Shown here piece after piece: positions 15,601 to 23,666 of a DNA stretch of 64,000 nucleotides; the first letter of the stretch is position 1; each line of letters starts with the position of its first letter. Under the pieces are notes generated by a model. That model was given only the letters and a program-made list of their open reading frames with translations. It was not told the origin of the DNA and made no database searches. The position numbers and the translations under genes were made by a program. The stretch spans positions 206,092,298 through 206,156,297 of the forward strand of contig NC_091119.1 in NCBI RefSeq assembly GCF_040183065.1. Reading direction: 5' to 3'. This stretch comes from Periplaneta americana. Taxonomy: Eukaryota; Arthropoda; Insecta; Blattodea; Blattidae.

Positions 15601-16542
15601 ACCGTTACTCCACAGGTGTGGACAGTTGTGTTGTTATGGCTAGGGAAAAAGCCAGAATGATATTCTAATTAATTTCTTTTGCAATAACATAACTCAGCCA
15701 CCGGCGTGGCTCAGTCGGTTAAGGCACTTGTCTGCCGGTCTGAAGTTGCGCTCGTGCGCTTGGGCTGATTACCTGGTTGGGTTTTTTCCGAGGTTTTCTC
15801 CAACCGTAAGGTGAATGCCAGGTAATCAATGGCGAATCCTCGGCTACATCTCGCCAAATACCATCTCGCTATCACCCATCTCATCGACGCTAAATAACCT
15901 CGTTGTTGATACAGCGTCGTTAAATTACTAAAAATAATAATAACGTAACTCTCGCTTGCCGATTTGCAGTCATGTTCAAATTGCTGACAACAGGTGCTCA
16001 TTTGTCAAATGACGTCACAGGAGTGTACGGTGAACTTTGATGAAACATGAGTTTAAGAATTTGTTACTGAATCCCTTACTCTATCAAATTGTTGTTTGTA
16101 GCTTTGTAACTTTTATGAAGCAGGTTCCAGGCCGATTGTCACAGTATCTCCATTTTGGTGTTCATTATTATTAGGCTATAACCCTTTCCAGCCCAATGAT
16201 TGCATAAGGCATCATACGCTTTACCTGCTCTGAGAATGCATGTAAAATGCCAAATGACTCCGTATGTTATCATAGCCATATTCTTAGTTATTTTTAAGAT
16301 AGCTGGCATCCCTGAAATCCCGAAACAAAACACTATCGGGCAGCGTTTCTCCTTCATGTCAAAATATTTTTTTTTTAATTTTCAATTTAATTTGGGCTGG
16401 AAAGGGTTAAGCGTCAACTAGGAGATGAAAAATAACTTTTTGTCTGTTCTATTTTTCAGATGAAGAATGTCTGAATTTAAGGAAAGAACTTACACAGAAC
16501 ATAAAAGACTACGACGAGTATAAGAATCGCCACTACCAGTAG
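3257..16542 (+). CDS. Plus-C-like odorant-binding protein, copy A (exons 5-9 only, 5' end outside window)
   Basis: Five exons are visible: 3257-3292, 4502-4637, 7236-7318, 12587-12614 and 16460-16542. They join in frame to 121 codons plus a stop. Each is flanked by AG and GT, and exon lengths and intron phases equal those of copy B exons 5-9, except that the last exon is 21 bases longer. All nine cysteines of this part are kept: CxxxCxC, CDG, NKC, FFC, KSC, KCP and EEC. No stop or frameshift is seen. With cysteines kept despite many other substitutions, I infer a functional secreted ligand-binding paralogue rather than a dead copy. Exons 1-4 would lie left of base 1. The family call (Plus-C/atypical OBP, soluble carriers of the sensillar lymph or other secretions) rests on the cysteine pattern and the C-terminal motif and was not confirmed by search. 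Confidence 0.65.
3426..3935. mobile_element. Composite tRNA-derived element with two opposed tRNA-like heads
   Basis: A 510-bp insertion bounded by a 12-bp duplication ATGTTAGTATTC (3414-3425 and 3936-3947). Inside, a TCTTTCAGGTAAGGCTCCC-containing arm occurs twice in direct orientation (about 3434 and 3686). A tRNA-like block with the A-box-like string TAGCTCAGTGG occurs on the + strand (about 3842-3915) and, inverted, at about 3498-3572. The copy B intron lacks it. It resembles the elements at 25903-26308 and 47259-47725 in architecture: long target duplication, tRNA-like core, duplicated or inverted arms. I infer a SINE-type retroelement. The tRNA-like blocks are not tRNA genes. Confidence 0.7.
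4502..4637 (+). CDS. OBP-like copy A, exon 6
   Basis: 136 bases, phase 0 in and phase 1 out, with acceptor TTTCAG and donor GTCAG. It begins [12 protein letters not shown] and carries three cysteines at the same spacing as copy B exon 6 (48430-48565). No stops. Confidence 0.7.
5196..5280. repeat. TTTA tetranucleotide tract
   Basis: Near-perfect (TTTA)n directly left of the RTE fragment at 5285, inside the intron between exons 6 and 7 of copy A. Confidence 0.9.
5285..6235 (+). pseudogene. RTE-type LINE, 3' part with broken reverse transcriptase
   Basis: 5'-truncated non-LTR retrotransposon. The reading starts near the GLRQGDALS segment, includes the catalytic YADD motif (about 5425) and runs through the C-terminal region ([29 protein letters not shown]). 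An in-frame stop follows EASK (about 5504) and a further break lies near 6055. It ends at GGTTCCTTAAAAGCC followed by TAAG repeats (6234-6280), a short tandem tail as known for RTE-clade elements. Absent from the matching intron of copy B. Clade assignment is from motif memory. Confidence 0.85.
6290..7190 (-). pseudogene. Decayed LINE remnant (reverse-transcriptase C-terminal region)
   Basis: Minus-strand fragments read [16 protein letters not shown] (about 6800-6997) and, downstream, [16 protein letters not shown]...KTNAVFF (6526-6714). This is the order of the C-terminal part of Jockey/CR1-group reverse transcriptases. At 6312-6346 a hairpin (CCTGAATGAG / CTCGTGCTCAGG) resembles one at about 8637-8667, which suggests a shared LINE 3' end. 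Frames are broken. The fragment is inserted in the intron between exons 6 and 7 of copy A and is absent in copy B. Confidence 0.65.
7236..7318 (+). CDS. OBP-like copy A, exon 7
   Basis: 83 bases, phase 1 in and phase 0 out, with acceptor TCTTCCAG and donor GTAAG. It encodes [20 protein letters not shown] and onward, parallel to copy B exon 7 (49799-49881), including the single cysteine in KSCNLAAG. The KSCNLAAG bases are nearly identical in both copies. Confidence 0.7.
7489..8361. mobile_element. TIR element (about 870 bp), family of 62040-62904
   Basis: The ends are imperfect inverted repeats: GCTGGTTGACAATAAACCGG on the left, and GGTTTATTGTGAACCAGCC on the right, which is the inverse of the 62040 copy's left end. 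The interior aligns by eye over almost its full length with 62040-62904, including the tract around 8110-8290. No transposase is recognised, so it appears non-autonomous. Target duplication unclear. It lies in the copy A intron after exon 7 and is missing from copy B at that place. Confidence 0.7.
8565..9866 (-). mobile_element. LINE insertion (Jockey/CR1-group) with AAT microsatellites
   Basis: Compared with copy B (about 50800), copy A holds extra DNA between CTTTAAA and TGTGTCCATAATC. The minus strand at 9211-9543 reads [20 protein letters not shown] and onward to [12 protein letters not shown]. That order resembles the segment C-terminal to reverse transcriptase in Jockey/CR1-type LINEs. 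AAT tracts lie at about 8738-8790, 9552-9604 and 9656-9698. A CCCGAAATGAG...CTCGTGCTCGGG hairpin lies near 8637. Probably more than one insertion. Confidence 0.6.
9211..9543 (-). pseudogene. LINE reverse-transcriptase C-terminal remnant
   Basis: A 110-codon open stretch starting [18 protein letters not shown] with a [16 protein letters not shown] segment, then [14 protein letters not shown] recognise the layout of the region following reverse transcriptase in Jockey/CR1-group elements: an R-rich start, a 'DL..L.K...G' stretch, then 'I..R.P'. No catalytic motif is included, so it cannot encode an active enzyme. Confidence 0.6.
9888..11163 (-). mobile_element. Non-autonomous Helitron-like element
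   Basis: On the minus strand the 3' end reads GCAGCGTTTGCTGC (a hairpin), then ACACGCCACTAG, i.e. a hairpin about 10 nt before a terminal CTAG as in Helitrons. The 5' end reads TCTACATAAATATAATTTGA. The homologous site in copy B (about 50825, AATCTAATAAATGG) is empty, and there is no target duplication. A related copy is at 46092-47100. No Rep/helicase reading frame is seen. Confidence 0.7.
11290..11580 (-). mobile_element. Degenerate tRNA-derived SINE
   Basis: Minus strand at 11580-11515 resembles the head of the SINE at 47955 (TGTGGAGTAATGGTTAGCAC...GGGCTCGGGTTCAAATTC), and 11415-11510 resembles its body (GGGTAACATTTCGACG-like, GGTTGAGGGAAAACCACGG). Many substitutions suggest an older insertion. 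Boundaries approximate. Confidence 0.6.
11697..11723 (-). ncRNA. Hammerhead-ribozyme-like core in a Penelope-type end
   Basis: On the minus strand: CTGAAGA, then a stem TGGGGAA/TTCCCC closed by GCA, then GAAAC and the self-complementary ACATGT. CTGANGA-stem II-GAAA is the hammerhead core. Penelope-like elements are known to carry such motifs, with a very short, self-complementary stem III. Cleavage activity is inferred only. The surrounding 11600-12110 may be the remains of a Penelope-type terminal repeat; no coding part is seen. Confidence 0.55.
12121..12272. repeat. Short foldback (about 32-bp arms)
   Basis: The left arm 12121-12152 (ATGAAGAATATACAAGAGTG inside it) is the near-inverse of 12241-12272 (CACTCTTGTCTATTCTTCAT), with an 88-bp spacer. 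It could be a small MITE or the remnant of an inverted terminal repeat. No coding content. Confidence 0.6.
12587..12614 (+). CDS. OBP-like copy A, exon 8
   Basis: A 28-base microexon (phase 0 in, phase 1 out) encoding KCPQKYLKK plus one base. Acceptor TTTCAG, donor GTGAG. Partner of copy B exon 8 (57695-57722, KCPDKYMNK). The KCP..Y..K / EEC signature across exons 8-9 resembles the C-terminal part of Plus-C OBPs. Confidence 0.7.
13264..13400 (+). pseudogene. Basic N-terminal fragment of a transposon-like protein
   Basis: A short open stretch starting [16 protein letters not shown] and continuing [20 protein letters not shown]. The 'KRKRNE.NY.RNV.KK.RLKG' type of start is common in repeated, transposon-associated proteins of insects, but I cannot name the family. 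After about 13385 the similarity to that pattern stops. It is present only in copy A and probably entered with the DNA around 12940-14900. Confidence 0.35.
13741..14620. repeat. TTATA/TTATG pentanucleotide array with 200-bp higher-order repeat
   Basis: 880 bases of five-base repeats TTATA and TTATG with rarer TTACA and TTATC units. Variant units recur exactly: ATATGCTATA starts at 14141, 14341 and 14541; TACATTACAT starts at 14211/14411 and 14271/14471. The right part is therefore a tandem of 200-bp composite units (40 pentamers). Long reading frames in all three forward frames are artefacts of the repeat. Confidence 0.95.
14627..14904 (+). pseudogene. hAT transposase fragment (ZBED5/GTF2IRD2-like)
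   Basis: Reads [20 protein letters not shown], then a segment ending [16 protein letters not shown] recognise the 'SYK..H.IA...K.F', 'CP..V...E.I.LSR.TV.RR' order of domesticated and free hAT transposases of the ZBED5/GTF2IRD2 type. Only about 70 codons match before the sequence diverges. No catalytic residues or BED finger are seen here, so it is a fragment. It starts where the pentamer array ends. Confidence 0.5.
15371..15623 (-). mobile_element. tRNA-derived SINE, minus strand
   Basis: 253 bp flanked by a 12-bp duplication AGTTGTGTTGTT (15359-15370 and 15624-15635). On the minus strand it starts TCCACACCTGTGGAGTAACG and contains a B-box-like GGGTTCGAATCCCGG. The body matches the SINE at 47955-48215 almost throughout, ending at the shared TTATTTTACGACGC region next to the tail. 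Private to copy A. Confidence 0.85.
15696..15938 (+). mobile_element. tRNA-derived SINE, second type, plus strand
   Basis: 243 bp flanked by a 13-bp duplication with one mismatch (AATAACATAACTC at 15683-15695, AATAACGTAACTC at 15939-15951). The head has an A-box-like TGGCTCAGTCGGTTAAGGC. The central part (GATTACCTGGTTGGGTTTTT) and 3' end (TGATACAGCGTCGTTAAAT) resemble the 15371/47955 type, so the two types share a body and tail with different heads. Confidence 0.85.
16182..16406. mobile_element. MITE with TTAA-type ends
   Basis: Inverted ends CCCTTTCCAGCCCAA (left) and TTGGGCTGGAAAGGG (right), about 225 bp. The right flank is TTAA and the left flank ATAA, consistent with the TTAA target of piggyBac-type elements. 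Ends resemble those of 26898-28395. No coding capacity. Confidence 0.65.
16460..16542 (+). CDS. OBP-like copy A, exon 9 (terminal)
   Basis: Phase 1 acceptor (TTTTTCAG). Encodes [20 protein letters not shown], then seven more residues and TAG. Copy B's last exon reads SEECMKFREYILQKIKNRQQ. The cysteine is shared; copy A carries a seven-residue longer, charged tail. Confidence 0.7.
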
Positions 16543-16674
16543 CCACTGGAAAACAAATATATGAGTGAAGCTACATTTCCTTACAGCCGAATTGTATGTC
16601 AATTTTATTCCGAACTCACTTTGTGTCAATGATGGCCATGTAAACTTGAACGCGTTAACTGTAATATGTAAAGC

Positions 16675-16697
16675 AATAAATTTGAATCATGAATAAA
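16675..16697 (+). promoter_or_regulatory. Polyadenylation signals, OBP-like copy A
   Basis: Two AATAAA hexamers (16675-16680 and 16692-16697), 133 bases after the stop codon. The same pair is present after copy B (59223-59228 and 59240-59245). Confidence 0.6.
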
Positions 16698-16721
16698 ACA
16701 TGAAGCTTTATTCTAAGATAT

Positions 16722-17489
16722 TGTAACTTTTTTTACAAAACAATAATGTAATTATATTCTCACAGCAATAATAATCACTTTCTACAATTTATTCTATACA
16801 CTCCAGTCAACAATGGGATTTCCACTCCACACGGTAACACAGCATTCGATATTGCACTCCACAGACGACAATGACAATTTACTTGGATTATTGAGAACAA
16901 CAATGAACTGTTAATCTTAACTAATGTTCACAAAGCACTATTTACAAATCAGAACTGTCAGTTCTCAGTTCACAGTTCGTTTGTCTTGGCTAATTCTTCT
17001 AGCTCAGTCACTTGAGTTCACAGTATCTCGAACCCCAGACCTTCAGAGACAATCCACTGAACTTCGAATTCAGGTCCCCCAACTGCGGTCCACTGCACTC
17101 AAACTCAGGACTTCAGGCTCCCACAGAAACGGACACAACTCAAGTCGAACTCCGGTCTCCAAGCTGGCTTCACTGCTACACAAGACTGGCTGGCTTACTG
17201 TCCACAGACTATAACCACAACTGGTCAAGTTCACTCGCGTGTCGTAATTTATAACCAAACCATAGCTACGAGAATGTACGATGCTAGAAACTTCCACGGG
17301 TGTCCAGAGATGGCACTCTCGAATTCTCTGGATTTCTCTCCTCTCTGCCGTGGTCGCCCCCTCTCCTCTCCTCTCTGCGCCACAGCACATGCCCCAGGAA
17401 GCAGATGCGCGCGCAACTTCCGCGCCGAACTACGGCCGACCTTCCCTTCTTCTGCCGGTCGTGAGATCGAATCTCACGTGGCTGTCACA
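16722..17489 (-). mobile_element. Solo LTR
   Basis: Begins TGTAAC and ends GTCACA (minus strand TGTGACAGCC...GTTACA), flanked by a 4-bp duplication ATAT (16718-16721, 17490-17493). 768 bp, absent from the matching place in copy B. No internal gag/pol is present, so I infer an LTR recombined out of a Gypsy- or Pao-type element. Open stretches inside are incidental. A GC-rich, pyrimidine-rich patch lies at 17330-17460. Confidence 0.65.
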
Positions 17490-18723
17490 ATATGTTGCAA
17501 TTTAAAATGATACAATTAAGATTATTATTAAGGAAAATAAAACACAGATGTATGAATTATAAAATAGTGCTTTATTCTCATGATAGTTGTTATCAAACAT
17601 CTAATCTCGGTTGCAAAACGAAAGTATTGGAGCCATTCTCAGGATATTAATTTCCTCCTAATTTTATTCTCGACGGAAAATTGTTTCCTCAGATATGAAG
17701 AGTCCACTGCAACAATGATAGATGTCACTTTCCTGTCGAAAATGAATCAAGACTGGCAATGCATAACTTAAGACACATTCTATGTGTCTTAACACTGATA
17801 GTCATTGTCCAGTAATGATCGGAAAATGCGTTAGTCTTGCTATATGACATGTTCTCAATAAAAGATATACAATGTTCATAAAATATTATCAATAAACTGT
17901 GTTAAGATAATATAGGCCAATCTCGTGATTCGTCTTGTTTCTGGAAGCCCAAGCTAATGGTGGACATTTCTGTATTGTAAGTAACTGAAGCTTTCCCTAT
18001 GTAATTGATTAATGCTGCTATTTTGAAGATTCCTGATAACGAAGTATTTGGTTAATTGTCGAGATCAGCGGGAGATTAGTGTCTATCTATAATAGAAAAG
18101 TAGAGGATCATAATGAAAGTTATCGAAAGATATCCTAAATAAAAGCAAACCTCCTGTTGTCCTCAATTTTTCTTCTCAAAATCACAAGATTCCCATTTGA
18201 AGATTTGTCTGTCTTCGACGGAGAGACACAGGATCTTTATCGGTGAGCAACCCTACAGTAGATTGACGACCGAAGCAATGACTCGGCGACGGCAGCATCA
18301 GTTTCTTGCCGAGTATACGGTCTCCCGATTCGCAGTGAATTTTTAACACATCCCGCGCTGAATTCTTCCACAAATTATCCCTTCTCGGTGGAGCCTTAAC
18401 AAAACCAGACCTGATATCCTACATAATATTACTCATGGTTTTTTTCCGGTATGTGGACGTTCGTGGAACCACACGAACGCCACAAATCCATTCTCTCATA
18501 TTGAAAATATTCGTATCTGCATTTGACGGTCTTAAAATGGCAGGGAATGAACGCATTATTGTGATTATGTTATGGTTTCCCTCAGGGTGCACCAGATGTT
18601 TTCCGTCATGAACTCACGTCGACATACGTCCGTGAGATTCTCTCGCATGGCATACCAACCACAGTCCGAGGATGTGAATATTCAAGAACTATGTTGCCTG
18701 TGTCACCGACAAATTTTGAATGT

Positions 18724-18938
18724 TAATGTAAATGTTATATTTTATTTAACGACGCTCGCATCTGCAGAGGTTATATCAGTGTCGCCGGATGTGCCGGAAT
18801 TTTGTCCCCCAGGAGTTCTTTTACATGCCAGTAAATCCACTGACATGAGCCCGTCGCATTTAAGCACACTTACATGCCATCGCCCTGGCCCTTGTGCATA
18901 GAAGGTCAGCGCTCTACCAACTCGCCAACCAGGTCGAC
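18724..18938 (-). mobile_element. tRNA-derived SINE, third type, minus strand
   Basis: 215 bp flanked by a 14-bp duplication with one mismatch (CAAATTTTGAATGT at 18710-18723, CAAATTTTGAACGT at 18939-18952). On the minus strand it starts GTCGACCTGGTTGGCGAGTT, followed by the A-box-like GGTAGAGCGCTGACC. The other end is AGCGTCGTTAAATAAAATA. Absent from copy B. Confidence 0.8.
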
Positions 18939-19039
18939 CAAATTTTGAACGTACGGATTTGTTTTACAAGCAAAATAAGTCGTGTGTAGTAGAACTTTCA
19001 TCCCTCTCTAGTCTTAATTACGAATTCAGTGGTGTTGTA

Positions 19040-20300
19040 ATTCTGCAAGAATAATGTTGTAAATACCTAGGAGTGTATTTAAACTCCAAACTTTCTTGGG
19101 GAGAGAGCATGTTGATAATGTTTGGGGTAAAGCATGGAGGGCACTTCACTTTATTATGAGAATCTTGAGAAAGGCTAGCACCAAATCGAGGGAAATAGCA
19201 TATCTAACGTTAGTGCGACCGTTAATGGAATACGGAACTACATGTTGGTATCCCTATAGAATATATCAGATAAATTCCTTAGAAAGAGTCCAGTATAGGG
19301 CAGCTAAATTTGTTAAAGGTAAAAGAGAAGATGGAAACGATACGATAAAGGAACTTAAATGGGAAACTTTGGAAAACAGACGTAGGAAAACTAGAATAAC
19401 ATCATTGTATAGAGCACATCTAGGTCAGAAAGCATTGGTAGACATAACGGCTCGGTTAGAAGAGCCAACATACTATGGTAGGAACGATCATGATTTTAAA
19501 ATCAAATGTAGGAAACAGAAAACGGATGTAGGTAAATTCTCATTTTTAAATAGAACTATAAATGATTGGAATGACCTACCTGCAGCGGTCTTTGAGGGCT
19601 GTCCTTCCTTAAGGAGATTCCAGAATAACTTAAAAAGTTGTGTATAAAGTGCAAATTAAAATTAAGGTGACATTTAACATTTAATTTTTTAAAGTGACAT
19701 GTATTCATTTAGCCTGACGAGTTACTTCCTTGGTTTGATTTGTAAATTATTTAAAAATAGCGTGTGAGAGGGTCTGAGACTAGAAATGTTTTGCTTAAAT
19801 GTAGTTCTGTTTATAAGTATGCATAAGGGTGTAATTATTTGACTTATTTGAACTGTTGTATCAGTGAAGCTAGGTGAGTCAGTGAAGTTACGGTTTTACA
19901 GTGCAGTGAATAGTTCCGATCAGTGATAATTTATAGTGTCAATGAAATTTGTTCTATAGTGTCAGTGAAATGTGTTCTATAGTGTCAGTGAAATGTGTGC
20001 TAAAGTGTCAGTGAAATGCGTCATAGTGCCACTACAGTGAGTGAGATGAGAGTAAAGTGAAAGACTATTGAAACTTATGTAGGACCTATAGATAATTATG
20101 TAGGTTGTGTTGTAAAATTAGGTATTTTATTTTACGTTTTATTATTATTGTGTTAAATTGTATTGTGTATAAAATTGTATTATGTATTGTAAATTTTATT
20201 GTGTATTGCTTATCGTTTTATTGTGTATTGTTTATATTGTGTATATCACTGCCACCGGGTGCTTGCCCAATTGCAGTGTAAATAAATACATACAACCTAT
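19040..20300 (+). mobile_element. Jockey/CR1-group LINE, 5'-truncated, with 3' UTR
   Basis: The coding part (19040-19647) is followed by about 650 bp of 3' UTR that includes four copies of a short unit containing GTGTCAGTGAAATG (19935-20030) and ends near CACCGGGTGCTTGCCC and AAATAAATACATACA. The second copy, in inverse orientation, is at 27015-28310. Inserted in copy A only. Confidence 0.85.
19096..19647 (+). pseudogene. LINE reverse-transcriptase C-terminal region
   Basis: About 183 codons: an N-terminal WGKAWRALHFIMRILRKAS region, then YLTLVRPLMEYGTTCW (the 'LV.P.LEY....W' thumb motif), SLERVQYRAAKFV and a C-terminal DWNDLPAAVFEGCPSL. These are standard landmarks at the C-terminus of Jockey/CR1/I-group reverse transcriptases. 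The catalytic YADD part is missing through 5' truncation, so it is not functional. Very close to 27703-28308 on the other strand. Confidence 0.85.
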
Positions 20301-20515
20301 ATTTAAATTTAACTGAAATGAAATAATGAAAACATTCGAGTGAAATAAAAGAGTTTGTTGACGAGGAAAATCAAATATATATGAAGCTTGCGCCCAAGAC
20401 ATTGAGTGGAACCATTTCTATGTTGAGCATTTGTACTATTACGTTGTCACCTGGAGTTACGCTGCTTCATTCGAGAAGGCATGTTGGACTTCTAACAAAA
20501 CAGTTGAAGGGTTAA

Positions 20516-20738
20516 GTCTTTTTTTTTTGAACCGACGCATGTGACGTGCGAGGTGCGAGGCCCGCCTCGCACAAATCCGAACTACACGAGAGATAGTGAG
20601 TGGTTTCTGTAACTGCGAGATACGAGGTCTGCGCACTTCGTAGCCATAGAAACCACTCAGTCTCTCGTGTAGTCCGGATTTGTGCGAGGCCCGCCTCGCA
20701 CGTCGCACGCCGCATGCGTGGTTCAGAAGAACCAAAGC
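20516..20738. mobile_element. Palindromic MITE with TTAA target duplication
   Basis: About 223 bp, almost entirely two inverted arms of about 90 bp. The arms share TTGTGCGAGGCCCGCCTCGC, and the left arm reads GAACCGACGCATGTGACG while the right ends GCCGCATGCGTGGTTC. Flanked by TTAA at 20512-20515 and 20739-20742. The paralogous empty site is at about 63280 (GGATTAACTACACAC). GC-rich against an AT-rich background. Confidence 0.8.
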
Positions 20739-20875
20739 TTAAAGTACACACTGCCGCCGAACCACAGAAGAAGTTAGGCCTACTGCAGTTTCAATCGTGT
20801 CGTTACAACTGTAAACAAATTGAACCAAGGTTCACAATGTCCCCAACATATGGGCATGACGTTTGTCTGTGACGT

Positions 20876-22945
20876 CGCTTACTTACTTACTGGCTTTTAA
20901 GGAACCTGGAGGTTCATTGTCGCCCTCACATAAGCCCGCCATAGGTCCCTATCCTGAGCAAGATTAATCCAGTCTCTATCATCATATTCTACCTCCCTCA
21001 AATCAGTTTTAATATTATCTTCCAACCTACGTCTCGGCCTCCGCAAAGGTCTTTTTCCCTCCGGCCTCCCAACTAACACTCTATATGCATTTCTGGATTC
21101 GCCAATACGTGCTACATGTCCTGCCCATCTCAAACGTCTGGATTTTATGTTCCTAGTGGAAGTGCATTATATAGCGAAATTTATAAACTTGTACTTTCTA
21201 TTTGGGAAAAGGAAATTGTACCAGAACAATGGAAGGAGTCCATAATTGTACCTATTTTTAAAAAGGGGGACAAAACCAACTGTGGTAACTTTCGAGGAAT
21301 ATCACTTTTGTTGACGTCGTACAAAATTTTGTCCAATATTCTTTTGAGGAGATTAACTCCGTACGTAGATGAAATTATTGGGGATCATCAGTGCGGTTTT
21401 CGGCGTAATAGATCGACTATTGATCAGATTTTTTGTATTCGGCAGATAATGGAGAAAAAATGGGAGTATAAGGGTACAGTACATCAGTTATTCATAGATT
21501 TCAAAAAGGCTTATGACTCGGTTAAGAGGGAAGTATTATATGATATTCTTATTGAATTTGGTATTCCCAAGAAACTAGTTCGATTAATTAAAATGTGTCT
21601 CAGTGAAACATACAGCAGAGTCCGTATAGGTCAGTTTCTATCTGATCCTTTTCCAATTCACTGCGGGCTAAAGCAGGGAGATGCACTATCACCTTTACTT
21701 TTTAACTTCGCTTTAGAATATGCCATTAGGAAAGTTCAGGATAACAGGCAGGGTTTGGAATTGAACGGGCTACATCAGCTTCTTGTCTATGCAGATGACG
21801 TGAATATGTTAGGAGAAAATACACAAACGGTTAGGGAAAACACGGAAATTTTACTTGAAGCAAGTAAAGCGATCGGTTTGGAAGTAAATACCGAAAAGAC
21901 AAAGTATATGATTATGTCTCGTGACGGGAATATTGTACGAAATGGAAATATAAATATTGGAGATTTATCCTTCGAAGAGGTGGAAAAATTCAAATATCTT
22001 GGAGCAACAGTAACAAATATAAATGACACTCGGGAGGAAATTAAACGCAGAATAAATATGGGAAATGCGTGTTATTATTCGGTTGAGAAGCTCTTATCAT
22101 CCAGTCTGCTGTCCAAAAATCTGAAAGTTAGAATTTATAAAACAGTTATATTACCGGTTCTTCTATATGGCTGTGAAACTTGGACTCTCACTCTGAGAGA
22201 GGAACATAGGTTAAGGGTGTTTGAGAATAAGGTGCTTAGGAAAATATTTGGGGCTAAGCGGGATGAAGTTACAGGAGAATGGAGAAAGTTACACAACACA
22301 GAACTGCACGCATTGTATTCTTCACCTGACATAATTAGGAACTTGAAATCCAGACGTTTGAGATGGGCAGGGCATGTAGCACGTATGGACGAATCCAGAA
22401 ATGCATATAGAGTGTTAGTTGGGAGACCGGAGGGAAAAAGACCTTTAGGGAGGCCGAGACGTAGATGGGAGGATAATATTAAAATGGATTTGAGGGAGGT
22501 GGGGTATGATGATAGAGACTGGCTTAATCTTGCACAGGATAGGGACCGATGGCGGGCTTATGTGAGGGCGGCAATGAACCTTCGGGTTCCTTAAAAGCCA
22601 TTTGTAAGTAATTATGACAGGTGAAGAATACAATACGTGCAGCTCCCCGTTGTGTAACTTTCTTCATTCTCCTGTAACTTCATCCCTCTTAGCCCCAAAC
22701 ATTTTCCTAAGAAGCTTATTCTCAAACACCCTTAATCTCTGTTCCTCTCTCAAAGTGAGAGTCCAAGTTTCACAACCATACAGATTACTGCTAGGTTTCG
22801 TAACATCTGTTTTTTACGGTGATGGGTTGTTAGCCCTTCGCCCAACCCCCAAGCTGAAGGACCACCCCTTATCGGCTGTCCATGACTGCTTATTCAATAT
22901 ATTCGCAGCTACCCTCCATATCTGGAGGCCGGTCTGTGGCGTCGC
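20876..22945 (-). mobile_element. RTE-type LINE (minus) interrupted by another copy
   Basis: The minus-strand element has its tail at 20876 (CTTACTTACTTACTGGC), runs to 21154 and resumes at about 22609-22790 (inverse of LYGCETWTL). After an internal deletion, 22796-22945 contains an inverted, 5'-UTR-like segment (GGGTTGTTAGCCCTTCGCCC). A plus-strand copy (21155-22608) separates the halves: joining 21153 to 22610 restores the expected TTCCTAATTATG-type sequence. The whole nest sits in copy A; the empty site in copy B is GTGACGTCGCTATCAGG (about 63402). Confidence 0.8.
21155..22608 (+). mobile_element. RTE-type LINE with longest intact reverse transcriptase in the window
   Basis: Reading frame open from about 21155 to the stop at 22594 (about 480 codons), truncated 5' of the endonuclease domain. 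Domains in order: fingers ([32 protein letters not shown]), [11 protein letters not shown] (motif A), [20 protein letters not shown], the catalytic [10 protein letters not shown] (motif C), [30 protein letters not shown] and a C-terminal Arg-rich [10 protein letters not shown] part. It ends GGTTCCTTAAAAGCC plus a short TAAG-like tail. The catalytic aspartates are present, but without an endonuclease the copy should be immobile by itself. Confidence 0.9.
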
Positions 22946-23150
22946 TACTAGGAGAAATTTGTTTCTCTCTCTCTACATTATTCATTCAAAAACTATTTCA
23001 CCATATGGTAATGTAGAATTTCTGAACGGAATATCATATGTACTTCTGTACATCATAGTAATACATTTTAGTTTTACCGCCCAGAGACAATTTTCATAAT
23101 TTTTTCTTTATTTTACTTTTCCTGTTTTTCTTTTCCTTAAACTAATATGT

Positions 23151-23635
23151 ACACAACACCAATGTCCGACGTGGGAAATTTTCGGCCCAAGTGATAGACA
23201 CATTTCGCACTTCAGCCTCTGGGAACACCTTGGCCTGCAATTTTACTGCGAGTTAGCAGTGTTAGTGGCAGGTTTAGATAAAGGTTCATGAACAGATGTA
23301 TTAGTCTAAATTAGAAGCTCTGGCTGTGATAAATTTCATCAGTATTTTGAAATGTAGGCCTACTCTCGTTAGCATTATTTTTTTCTTAAATGTAATCTTG
23401 TCGTTCTTCTTGTTGTGAGATGTAGTGTTCAAATTAATGTTCTAATTTTCAGTCGTTAATATGATGTTCTTCTTGATAAATATATTAGAAATATAAATAT
23501 ATCGTTAGAATTATGTTCATTTTCATTAGTAAATATTCTCTCGCTAGTACTACATTGTTCTTCGATAATTTATTTTCGTTAGTATTTTGTTGTTCTTCAT
23601 AAATATATTCTCTTTAGTATTATCGTTTTGTTCAT

Positions 23636-23666
<31 letters not shown>

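Larger units (their letters stand above)
1..23150. repeat. Segmental duplication, copy A
   Basis: This stretch aligns by eye, in order and orientation, with 38634-63550. Base 1 corresponds to about 38634, and similarity is lost after about 23150 / 63550. Matching anchors include the pentamer array, the intron DNA at 1578-2690 (versus 40934-43400), all five paralogous exons, their polyadenylation regions and the flank at 17500-18700 (versus 59830-60900). Lengths differ only through insertions private to one copy. The left boundary lies outside the window. Stretches not listed separately (1578-2693, 3948-4500, 4638-5195, 12615-13260, 14905-15358, 17494-18709) are shared intron or flank DNA in which I see no further gene. 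Confidence 0.85.

Noticed and set aside
17012-17510. Ser/Pro-rich open frames
   Set aside because: They fall inside a solo LTR and differ between strands; no domain recognised.
18182-18373. Conserved minus-strand gene in the 3' flank
   Set aside because: The matching region in copy B (60300-60650) has shifted frames and indels, so conservation reflects duplication, not coding.
20457-20872. Arg/His-rich open frames on both strands
   Set aside because: They arise from the GC-rich palindromic MITE at 20516-20738.
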